A stretch of DNA of 64,000 bases from Vibrio sp. Isolate34 (GTDB lineage Bacteria > Pseudomonadota > Gammaproteobacteria > Enterobacterales > Vibrionaceae), in contig NZ_JAKEUO010000023.1 in NCBI RefSeq assembly GCF_022397915.1, forward strand, positions 1 through 64,000, in the 5' to 3' direction. The position numbers were made by a program, and so were the translations under genes. Under the pieces are notes generated by a model. The model saw nothing but the letters and a program-made list of their open reading frames with translations. It did no database searches and was not told the DNA's origin. Of the stretch, positions 44,543 through 51,625 are shown one piece after another (position 1 is the first letter of the stretch; every line of letters starts with the position of its first letter).

Positions 44543-46792
44543 CTATTTTTTACCTGCTCGAATGAAGCCTGTAAATTCACGCTCTTCGAAATAGTTCAGC
44601 ATCATACTATAGATGTCACTACCATACGGTTTTGAAAGTGCCTTATTTGCCAAATCCTGTAATTCACCTAAGTTAGATTGACGAATCAGATATTTGGTTC
44701 TGGCCACATTCGAGGTATTCATACTTAGTGTCTGATACCCCAACCCAATCAGTAACAGTGCGCCCATAGGATCACCGGCTAACTCTCCACAAATACACAC
44801 GGGTAATTGATACTGCTTACAAGTATCATGAATTTGTTTTAATGCCATGATCACCGCAGGGTGCATTGATTCATAGACATCGGAGACTCGTGAATTGTTC
44901 CGATCAACGGCTAATAAATATTGGGTTAAGTCATTGGTACCGACGGAGACAAAATCGACCTTGTCGGCAATTAGTGGCAGCAGATAAAGCATTGATGGTA
45001 CTTCGATCATGATACCAATGCGTGGCATACGCACTCGGTTATCAAGCTCGTGCACTTCGTCATAGGCTTGTTCAATCAGTTGTAACGCATCATCGAGCTC
45101 TTGAGCACCGGAGATCATCGGTAGCAAAATGCTCAAGTTATGGCTTTCACAACTCGCACGTAGCATAGCGCGTAACTGAATAATAAAGATGTCAGGATGA
45201 TCGAGTGTAAAGCGAATACCACGCCAGCCAAGGAATGGATTGTCCTCTTCGATAGGGAAATAAGGTAAGGCCTTATCTCCACCAATATCGAGCGTACGCA
45301 TCACAACTTGCTTCTTAGGATAACTTGCTAGTACAGAACGATACTGTTTGAATTGTTCGTCCTCTGACGGAAACCTTTGTTGCAACAAGAAAGAGATTTC
45401 CGTTCGGTACAAACCAACGCCATCAACACCTTGGTTGATAGCAATATTGGTATCAGCGCTCAAACCTGCATTAAGTAGGATTTCGACCTGTTGGTCATCT
45501 TGGGTTTTCGCAGGTAGATACAGTTCTCGATTGACCATAGAAGAGAGTTCACTCTCCTCAAGAATCAGCCCTTGATACTCTTTGAGTAGGTTTTTCGTCG
45601 GCTCAATAAAGATCTCACCGCTGTACCCATCAACAATCGCTTGCTTGCCATTGGCTTGAACAAGGTTGAGGTTAACCCCCATTACTGAAGGAATGCCTAG
45701 AGCGCGAGATAAAATCGCAGCGTGCGAGTTCGCCGCCCCTTCCAAGGAGATCACTGCCAGCAGCTTCTCTTTTGGAATCGACGCTAATACCGAAGCCGTT
45801 AATTCACGCACCACCAGAATGATAGGTTTATCTAAGGTGCGTAGCTCGTATTCTGAGTTATGAAGGAAATACAACAGCCTTTGACCGAGTTCTCGAATAT
45901 CCTGCGCCCTTTCACGCAAATACACATCCGACATACGAGCAAAGCGATTGGAATAGCTTTCAACCACCTGCCTTAGTGCCCAGTCCGCTTTATCGCCTTT
46001 TTGAATTTGGCTCTTTAGATCCTTACGTAACATAGGATCGTTGAGTAAGTGCGTAAACAGGTCAAAGATCGCCAATGCGTCTTTATTGATTTCACTGTCT
46101 AAGCGCTTTCGCATGCGCTTGAAGTCATTGAGGGCATTCTCAACCGCCACTGCCAATAACTCTTGCTCGCGCTCGATATTGAGCGTCGAAGCAGGGTACA
46201 CATCCGTTAATTCAGGTTGGGTGTTGTCCCACCACAGATCACCAATCGCTACCCCAGATGAAGCTGCAATACCTTTGATGCCTGGCAGCTTTTGTTGTTC
46301 CAACAGCCAATGACCTTGGGTTTGAGCGTGCGCCACAATAACCGCAAGTTGAGCTGAGAGCGTAACGAGGAATGACTCTTCCATCTCACTAAATAAACGA
46401 GGTGTTTTTTGTTGAATAACCAATACGCCAAGCACTTGCTTGCGATGGATAATAGGAGTACCAAGAAAAGAGTGGTAAATGTTTTCTCCAAGTTCTGGAA
46501 AAAACTTATAAGCAGGGTGAGCAGACGCTTGTGCAAGGTTAATAGGTTCAGCACTTCGTTTCACGAGGCCAACTAAGCCTTCGTCGAAACCAATGTGAAT
46601 ACTATTACCTTCAAAGATCAGGCCTTGAGTTGCCATCAACTCAAGGCGCTGCATATCATTATTGGCTAAATACACGGTGCAACATTCCGTCTGCATCGCA
46701 CTGCATGTCTCTTTAACTAGAATATCAAGTGCCGTCGATACATCTTCAACTCTTGATACGTGTTCAACTATTTCCCTTAGTTGACTGAGCAT
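44543..46792 (-). CDS. ptsP: PTS-Ntr enzyme I, PtsP
   Basis: First phosphotransferase of the nitrogen-related PTS, passing phosphate from PEP to NPr (PtsO) for regulation rather than sugar uptake. The 749 residues carry an N-terminal GAF domain (about 5-160), the EI N-terminal domain with the phospho-His in GAANSHAAILSRAL near 357, and the PEP-binding TIM barrel with RTEISFL, MRTLDIGGDK, EVPSM and GTNDLTQY. It begins two bases after the rppH stop, the same pairing as in E. coli. Confidence 0.97.
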   Translation of the reverse strand: MLSQLREIVEHVSRVEDVSTALDILVKETCSAMQTECCTVYLANNDMQRLELMATQGLIFEGNSIHIGFDEGLVGLVKRSAEPINLAQASAHPAYKFFPELGENIYHSFLGTPIIHRKQVLGVLVIQQKTPRLFSEMEESFLVTLSAQLAVIVAHAQTQGHWLLEQQKLPGIKGIAASSGVAIGDLWWDNTQPELTDVYPASTLNIEREQELLAVAVENALNDFKRMRKRLDSEINKDALAIFDLFTHLLNDPMLRKDLKSQIQKGDKADWALRQVVESYSNRFARMSDVYLRERAQDIRELGQRLLYFLHNSEYELRTLDKPIILVVRELTASVLASIPKEKLLAVISLEGAANSHAAILSRALGIPSVMGVNLNLVQANGKQAIVDGYSGEIFIEPTKNLLKEYQGLILEESELSSMVNRELYLPAKTQDDQQVEILLNAGLSADTNIAINQGVDGVGLYRTEISFLLQQRFPSEDEQFKQYRSVLASYPKKQVVMRTLDIGGDKALPYFPIEEDNPFLGWRGIRFTLDHPDIFIIQLRAMLRASCESHNLSILLPMISGAQELDDALQLIEQAYDEVHELDNRVRMPRIGIMIEVPSMLYLLPLIADKVDFVSVGTNDLTQYLLAVDRNNSRVSDVYESMHPAVIMALKQIHDTCKQYQLPVCICGELAGDPMGALLLIGLGYQTLSMNTSNVARTKYLIRQSNLGELQDLANKALSKPYGSDIYSMMLNYFEEREFTGFIRAGKK

Positions 46793-46794
46793 GC

Positions 46795-47313
46795 TTAACC
46801 TCTACGCAATTTGCGTTTTCCTTTTGTTTTTCGCTCTTTAAACGGCATTGCTAAAGATGCGAACTCTTTCATCGCTCGACGGTAAACATCTCGCTTAAAA
46901 GAAACAACTTGTCGAACTGGGTACCAGTAACTCACCCAACGCCAACCATCAAACTCAGGTGTACTTCCACGCTGCATATTGATACGCGATTCATCGCAAT
47001 CTAAGCGCAAAAGGAACCACTTCTGTTTTTGTCCAATACAGACAGGTTTCGAATCCCATCGAACCAGTCGTTTGGGTAGCTTATAGCGTAACCAATGACG
47101 ACTTGTCGCGACGATCTTTACATCCTTTTTAGTAAGGCCAACCTCTTCATACAACTCGCGGTACATTGCCTGTTCCGGAGTCTCACCTTCATCTATTCCC
47201 CCTTGAGGAAATTGCCATGAATGTTGTCCGTATCGTTTAGCCCAGAAGACCTGACCATGGTTGTTACAGATTACAATACCAACATTTAATCGGTAACCAT
47301 CGCCATCTATCAC
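46795..47313 (-). CDS. rppH: RNA pyrophosphohydrolase RppH
   Basis: Nudix enzyme that removes pyrophosphate from 5'-triphosphorylated mRNA and so starts RNase E-dependent decay. The 172 residues hold a full Nudix box GGIDEGETPEQAMYRELYEEVGL, then RYKLPKRLVRWDSKPVCIGQKQKWFLL. A GTG at 47313, seven bases after GAGG, gives a protein starting (M)IDGDGYRLNVGIVICN, as E. coli RppH does. The longer frame from 47376 is not supported. Its 5' side borders the DnaA-box-rich gap. Confidence 0.96.
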   Translation of the reverse strand: MIDGDGYRLNVGIVICNNHGQVFWAKRYGQHSWQFPQGGIDEGETPEQAMYRELYEEVGLTKKDVKIVATSRHWLRYKLPKRLVRWDSKPVCIGQKQKWFLLRLDCDESRINMQRGSTPEFDGWRWVSYWYPVRQVVSFKRDVYRRAMKEFASLAMPFKERKTKGKRKLRRG

Positions 47314-47349
47314 TGGCCAACCTCTATCTAAATTTTTAATTACACTGAT

Positions 47350-47827
47350 TTTTCCACATATCCCCAATCGGAGCAAACTTAGTGACGTGATAAGCGCTAT
47401 ATTTATGAATATTAACTAAGAATATGGATAAGTTTTGCTCAAAATTTAGTTACCCACACAATAGTGAGACATAGACCACATTTATTCACCTTTTCTGTGA
47501 ATAACTATGTGAAGAATTACCCGCAATCGTTTTTTTTAATCCATAGATTCATCAACACCCAAAACAACAAACCTATAAATTAAATTTAAATTAATTTAAA
47601 ATCAGGCAGTTAAAAATAAAAATCAATTTTCAAAAACAAGATAAATGAAAAAGATCTTTTAAAATTAGAACATGGTTAAAGATCAACCACTCCGGTGTTT
47701 ATCCACACTACCAATCGAAAGATTCATTTTAACCCCTGTTTGGCAAGCATTTTATCCACCACAAACCCCTGTTTATTTATCCACTAAATTAATATTTCAA
47801 TTAATTACGTTCATGTCCTGTGGATAA
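47350..47827. promoter_or_regulatory. DnaA-box cluster, probable DARS2-type DnaA-reactivating sequence
   Basis: About ten 9-mers fit or nearly fit the DnaA box TT(A/T)TNCACA. Exact fits are at 47350-47358 (+), 47496-47504 (-), 47699-47707 (+) and 47819-47827 (-); the last two are the strong TTATCCACA form. One-mismatch copies are at 47423, 47450, 47482, 47508, 47752 and 47777. The three at 47482, 47496 and 47508 lie within 35 bp, the first opposed to the other two. An A/T-rich tract spans about 47575-47650. E. coli DARS2, which regenerates ATP-DnaA, lies in the corresponding mutH-rppH gap. No gene is present in this 600-base gap. Confidence 0.7.
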
Positions 47828-47929
47828 CCCTGACTTTGATCCCTTTAGTCGCAATGAGATCATTTCTTAACCAGTCGTCATATGGTGATAACTTCTGATA
47901 AAATCATTTTTTTGATCATGCCTTTTATT

Positions 47930-48595
47930 ATGAAACCAGAACCACAAACACAACAAGAGCTGTTAGACAGAGCCTACGCGATTGCCGGAATGACTTTCAA
48001 AGAGCTCGCTGACGAAGCCGAAATGGACATGCCAAACGACCTAAAGCGTGATAAAGGCTGGGTTGGACAGCTTTTGGAATGGCACTTAGGCGCACCTGCT
48101 GGCAGTAAGCCAGAACAAGATTTTGCGAAGCTAGGTATTGAGCTCAAAAGCATTCCGATTGGCTACTCTGGAAAGCCACTCGAAACCACGTTTGTTTGTG
48201 TCGCACCGCTAATGGGCGTGCAAGGCATTACCTGGGAAACCAGTCACGTTCGTAACAAGCTATCTAAAGTGTTGTGGATCCCTGTTGAGGGAGAAAGAGA
48301 GATCCCACTGGCAGAAAGGCATGTAGGATCCCCTTTGCTATGGACACCAAGCGAGGCTGAAAACGAGCTTCTAAAAAGGGATTGGGAAGAACTGATGGAA
48401 TTGATCGTGTTAGGCAATGTTGAACAGATAACAGCAAGACACGGTGAAGCGCTGCATCTACGACCAAAAGCCGCCAACAGCCGAGTGTTAACGGAAGCTT
48501 ACGGTGCAAGTGGAAAGCCCATCAAGACTAAACCGCGTGGTTTTTACCTAAGAACTCAATTCACCCACAAATTGCTGACGACACACTACGCATAA
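47930..48595 (+). CDS. mutH: DNA mismatch repair endonuclease MutH
   Basis: Nicks the unmethylated strand at hemimethylated GATC sites when activated by MutL. About 221 residues agree with E. coli MutH throughout: LKRDKGWVGQLLEWHLGA, the catalytic D-E-x-K region in EQDFAKLGIELKSIPI, ETTFVCVAPL, TWETSHVRNKL, VEGEREIPLAERHVGSPLLW and RPKAANSR. The start is uncertain: in-frame ATGs at 47882, 47918 and 47930 all lack a clear ribosome site, and I use the one nearest family length. Confidence 0.95.
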   Translation: MKPEPQTQQELLDRAYAIAGMTFKELADEAEMDMPNDLKRDKGWVGQLLEWHLGAPAGSKPEQDFAKLGIELKSIPIGYSGKPLETTFVCVAPLMGVQGITWETSHVRNKLSKVLWIPVEGEREIPLAERHVGSPLLWTPSEAENELLKRDWEELMELIVLGNVEQITARHGEALHLRPKAANSRVLTEAYGASGKPIKTKPRGFYLRTQFTHKLLTTHYA

Positions 48596-48664
48596 ATCGT
48601 TTTAACACACCTCAAAGATCGGGTGATCAATGTGTTATCAACCGTCGGTAATAAGAAACGAGTT

Positions 48665-48976
48665 TTAATGAGGTTTGAGCGCCAGTTCAATATCGCAGTA
48701 GCTTTGGCTTGGTTCACTACCAAACTCATCATACGCGTTATGCAAGCGAAGGTAGGCCTTTTCAAAGCCGAGCCGGAGTAACTCCTCTTTCACTTGATCC
48801 AAGGATCCAAAGTGAAGCGGCTCGCCGTCTTGCTTTACTGGTTCTAGCTTGTGTTTGTACTCCACCGCCAATAGATACTCTGAGATATCAGAACAACCAA
48901 TAACGTACACTTTGGGTGTTTGATAAGAGTCTTTGTGCTCTCCATGTAACCACATGTCTAATTGATGCTTTTGCAT
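48665..48976 (-). CDS. small conserved hypothetical protein (possibly DUF6482)
   Basis: Soluble protein of 103 residues without signal or membrane segment. It mixes beta-like stretches (PKVYVIGCSDISEYLLAVEYKHKLEPV) with a helix (LDQVKEELLRLGFEKAYLRLHNAYDEF) and ends in a short strand CDIELALKP. I do not recognise a function. The pattern resembles a short gammaproteobacterial family of unknown function, tentatively DUF6482. AGGGAGG precedes the ATG, so it is likely translated. It converges with mutH. Confidence 0.65.
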   Translation of the reverse strand: MQKHQLDMWLHGEHKDSYQTPKVYVIGCSDISEYLLAVEYKHKLEPVKQDGEPLHFGSLDQVKEELLRLGFEKAYLRLHNAYDEFGSEPSQSYCDIELALKPH

Positions 48977-49058
48977 AGCCGGCCTCCCTTGCTCTCTAAA
49001 GCTTAGTAGAACTCTATTTCTTTACTAGGGCGCGTTGATTTTTCTCGATTAAAAAACC

Positions 49059-49088
49059 AAAAAAGAGAAGCAATAGCTTCTCTTTTTT
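49059..49088. terminator. bidirectional terminator downstream of the DUF1127 gene
   Basis: AAAAAAGAGAAGC (49059-49071) and GCTTCTCTTTTTT (49076-49088) pair perfectly with an AATA loop, giving T runs on both strands. Confidence 0.9.
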
Positions 49089-49180
49089 GGTCAGTTCTAG
49101 TTCAAAAGCTTACACTTTCGACGCCATAACTATCCCTGTGACTTATCTAAGGGGTTGAAAGGTGCTATCAACCCCGCAGA

Positions 49181-49432
49181 TTACGTCGGTATTCGCGCAC
49201 TTAAGACACGACGAAGGTGACGTACTCGACGTTCAATAGTAACGACTTCAGGTTCAGAAAAACCAATAGGTCGACCATCTGCTTCAAGACCAATATCTCT
49301 TAGTAAGTGAGTATTGTTCCATGGTAGATCATATGAACTACGACGAACTTTTCGTTGCCATTCACGCTCTTCACGACGAAGGTCTGCACGGATAAGGACT
49401 GTTGCTAATTTTAAATATACTGAGTGACGCAT
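49181..49432 (-). CDS. DUF1127 domain small protein
   Basis: Basic protein of 83 residues. The C-terminal half of its core, WNNTHLLRDIGLEADGRPIGFSEP, is the DUF1127 (YjiS-like) signature. Upstream is an Arg-rich helix (ADLRREEREWQRKVRR). Proteins of this type have been linked to RNA and phosphate or carbon metabolism in some bacteria, but no general role is agreed. GGAGAG lies seven bases before the ATG. A small ORF and an inverted-repeat element precede it on the same strand. Confidence 0.8.
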   Translation of the reverse strand: MRHSVYLKLATVLIRADLRREEREWQRKVRRSSYDLPWNNTHLLRDIGLEADGRPIGFSEPEVVTIERRVRHLRRVLSARIPT

Positions 49433-49461
49433 AATAACTCTCCAGTTGTTGAATAAACTGA

Positions 49462-49516
49462 GGAAAAATAGCGTGTTAGATAGTATGAGGGCTTCTCATT
49501 TAGCTGCTATTTTTCC
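49462..49516 (-). other. inverted-repeat RNA element between the small ORF and the DUF1127 gene
   Basis: Perfect 11-base arms GGAAAAATAGC (49462-49472) and GCTATTTTTCC (49506-49516) enclose 33 bases that contain a further small hairpin (ATGAG with CTCAT). It sits 30 bases before the DUF1127 start. There is no T run after it, so an mRNA leader structure or processing site is more likely than a terminator. Confidence 0.5.
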
Positions 49517-49541
49517 GCAGCCAAATAAGGATACGGATCTA

Positions 49542-49664
49542 TTAGTTAGGTTTATCTTGGGTGTTTCGATCAGCCATGGCTGATGTTTGTGACATAACAG
49601 TCACCATGTCAGAACACGGATCAAACGAAGCGCAAATATGCTGTATAAAATCGAAATGTTTCAT
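49542..49664 (-). CDS. candidate small protein of 40 residues
   Basis: The frame begins MKHFDFIQHICASFDPCSDM and ends in NTQDKPN before TAA. GGAGG (49670-49674) lies five bases before the ATG, the best Shine-Dalgarno sequence in this gap. There are two Cys residues and no membrane segment. I recognise no family. A 63-codon plus-strand frame (49561-49752) overlaps it and has no comparable ribosome site. It may be cotranscribed with the DUF1127 gene 109 bases downstream. Confidence 0.5.
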   Translation of the reverse strand: MKHFDFIQHICASFDPCSDMVTVMSQTSAMADRNTQDKPN

Positions 49665-49674
49665 TTGCGCCTCC

Positions 49675-49948
49675 AAGCTAACTAAAAAATCCAAAAAGAA
49701 ATGGGTAGTAAAAGCAGACAAGTCTTTGTTAAACCTCTGCTTTCACGGTTAAAGTCTAACCAAGTGAGTATATTATTCAACCGATAATTGGTTAACATTT
49801 TCAAAACAATGCATTCACCTAAAATATCAGTTGCATATTCATTTATATATAAGATATTCACTATGATTATATAAAATCACAGCATATCTCTCTTAGTGAC
49901 TGAGAGTTCATCTCTCGATTGTTCGAGCATAAACGCAGCGATTAGCAA
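49675..49948. other. AT-rich gap between the small ORF and the vpsR terminator
   Basis: About 270 bases with no gene that I can support. On the minus strand GAAAGCAGA and TCTGCTTTT (near 49705-49746) can form a stem a short distance upstream of the small ORF. The rest is A/T-rich, and a promoter for the small ORF and DUF1127 is expected here, but I cannot fix its position. Confidence 0.35.
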
Positions 49949-49950
49949 CA

Positions 49951-49975
49951 AAAAAGCCACGCATGATGCGTGGCT
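49951..49975 (-). terminator. terminator after vpsR
   Basis: AGCCACGCAT and ATGCGTGGCT (49955-49964 and 49966-49975) form a tight palindrome, and the minus strand continues with TTTTTT. Confidence 0.88.
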
Positions 49976-50017
49976 CTTAAATTTACACTAGCAGATTGAA
50001 TGACTTACAAGAGAGTT

Positions 50018-51352
50018 CTACACAACACCCTCAGAAATAAGGCTGTGTTTATTGAGCAAACGGTACATGGTGGCTCGTGATACGCCAAGCTCCTTAGCCG
50101 CCAACGAAACCTGTCCACCATAAGACTCCAATACAATCAGCAATGCATCACGCTCTGAACGCTCACGAATGCTTTTCAAGCTACGGCGATCATCATTCTG
50201 TTTTGGTAAATCAAGTTGGTGATCTTCGATGATCACCGCATCCGACATCAGAACAACACGCTTAATCTGATTCATCAGCTCACGGACGTTGCCTGGCCAG
50301 TGATAGCGATTCATAGAACGAATAGCATCGTCTGAAAAGCTCTTAGCCTGAGCATTAAACTCTTTCGAGTACTCGCGCAGGAAATGATTCGCCAGTACCG
50401 AAATATCACTCACACGCTCTTTAAGGCTCGGAACATGAATACGCAGAACATTGATGTAGTGATAAAGCTCTTCATTAAAGTCACCTTCAATCAGTGCTTT
50501 TTCGATATCAGAAGAGTTCGCAGCAAGAATACGTACATCGACCGATTTTGGTCCGTTCGCTGTTTCAATTTTTCCTTCCTGCAAAAAGCGCAGCAGGTTC
50601 AGCTGCTGATTACGTGGCATCGCCAACACATCATTGAGTAGGATGGTTCCGCCATCGGCTTCTTCCAACATACATGGTGCTGTCGCTTGTTGTGCTGAGA
50701 TACCAAACACTTCAGCTTCTATTCTCATTTCAGACAAGGCGCGGCAATTCACCGTCAGAAATGGTTTCTGTGCTCGCGAAGAGTTTTGATGAATCGAGCG
50801 TGCAATCGTCTCTTTGCCTGCCCCACTCTCGCCGTAAATTAAGATACTGACGTCAGTCGGCCCAATACGCTTCACTTGGTCTCTCAAGCGCTTCACAGCC
50901 ACAGAGTCGCCCAGTAGGCCCATATTGTTGTTAATGCCGTAGTTTGGCCATACTTTCTGCTCAAGCTTGAGCATACCCAACTGGTGACCAATGGTACTCA
51001 ATAGCTGAGCATCTGGAATTGGCGCTGTGAAAAAGTCGATACAGAAGTTAACGATAAACTGGCAGATCGTATCAGAGCTTAATTGCGATTCACGAATGAA
51101 GGCGAGCCATCTCACCTGTTTGTTATTGCTCACAAGGTTAGCAATACCGTTAAGGCTGAACTCATCATGGCTAAGATCCACAATGCCAATGCATGGGCCA
51201 ATGTCAGCAATCAAGGCATCAGCTTTTCGTAAATCTGCACATTGGGTGCATTGCCAACCCACTTGTTCTAATACAGATAACCAGGGTTCGTACGCACCAC
51301 CAACGACGATAAGAGAACCTGGTAAGGAATCCATCTTAAATTGAGTTCCCAT
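50018..51352 (-). CDS. vpsR: biofilm master regulator VpsR (enhancer-binding-protein family)
   Basis: Activator of exopolysaccharide and biofilm genes that binds c-di-GMP in V. cholerae. The 444 residues have a receiver-like N-terminal domain (Asp59 in IVDLSHDE), an AAA+ domain with Walker A GESGAGKE near 179 and EEADGGTILLND, and a Fis-type helix-turn-helix at the end (VSLAAKELGVSRATMYRLLNKH). The GAFTGA loop needed to contact sigma-54 is missing (EVFGISAQQATAPC stands in its place), which agrees with VpsR working with sigma-70 polymerase. AAGGA lies six bases before the ATG. Neighbours lysS and prfB are near. Confidence 0.95.
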   Translation of the reverse strand: MGTQFKMDSLPGSLIVVGGAYEPWLSVLEQVGWQCTQCADLRKADALIADIGPCIGIVDLSHDEFSLNGIANLVSNNKQVRWLAFIRESQLSSDTICQFIVNFCIDFFTAPIPDAQLLSTIGHQLGMLKLEQKVWPNYGINNNMGLLGDSVAVKRLRDQVKRIGPTDVSILIYGESGAGKETIARSIHQNSSRAQKPFLTVNCRALSEMRIEAEVFGISAQQATAPCMLEEADGGTILLNDVLAMPRNQQLNLLRFLQEGKIETANGPKSVDVRILAANSSDIEKALIEGDFNEELYHYINVLRIHVPSLKERVSDISVLANHFLREYSKEFNAQAKSFSDDAIRSMNRYHWPGNVRELMNQIKRVVLMSDAVIIEDHQLDLPKQNDDRRSLKSIRERSERDALLIVLESYGGQVSLAAKELGVSRATMYRLLNKHSLISEGVV

Positions 51353-51454
51353 CCTTCTTCCTTATTCTATTTTTATTTAAATCAGGCTAATACGAGTCAC
51401 TGCTTCATCGTTCCACAAAATGCCGCGAGATCGTATTCAGCGCAGAGGCGTATA

Positions 51455-51498
51455 GTAGTGAGACTATCTTAGATTTTATGTCTCAATAGTAAGACTAT
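51455..51498. repeat. direct repeat upstream of vpsR, possible operator
   Basis: TAGTGAGACTAT (51456-51467) and TAGTAAGACTAT (51487-51498) differ by one base and start 31 bp apart, three DNA turns. Between them GAGAC and GTCTC also form an inverted pair. The pair lies 105-145 bases before the vpsR start. Confidence 0.4.
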
Positions 51499-51550
51499 GT
51501 CAGAAATAACGATTTTTCGAATCAAGAGTGCGGTACAGACTAGGTTTTGA

Positions 51551-51604
51551 AGCCCACAAAATTTAGAAAGCCACCCGAAGGTGACTTTCTAAATTTTGTG
51601 GGCT
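51551..51604 (-). terminator. long hairpin after lysS with UUCG loop
   Basis: Twenty-base perfect arms (51551-51570 and 51585-51604) flank an inner CACC-TTCG-GGTG stem on the minus strand. The RNA would be an almost unbroken stem capped by a UUCG tetraloop. The following T run is poor, so termination may depend on the inner stem and its A/T-rich continuation. Confidence 0.7.
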
Positions 51605-51625
51605 GTTAAGACCCTTAAGCGAAAG

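Noticed and set aside
47350..47827. Replication origin (oriC) reading of the DnaA-box cluster
   Set aside because: Gene context (rppH, mutH) is not that of Vibrio oriC1 or the rctB-linked oriC2, and the E. coli counterpart of this gap is DARS2.
49561..49752. Plus-strand 63-codon frame in the DUF1127-vpsR gap
   Set aside because: It has no ribosome site and overlaps, on the opposite strand, a frame with a perfect GGAGG; its composition (KKSKKKW, repeated C) looks accidental.
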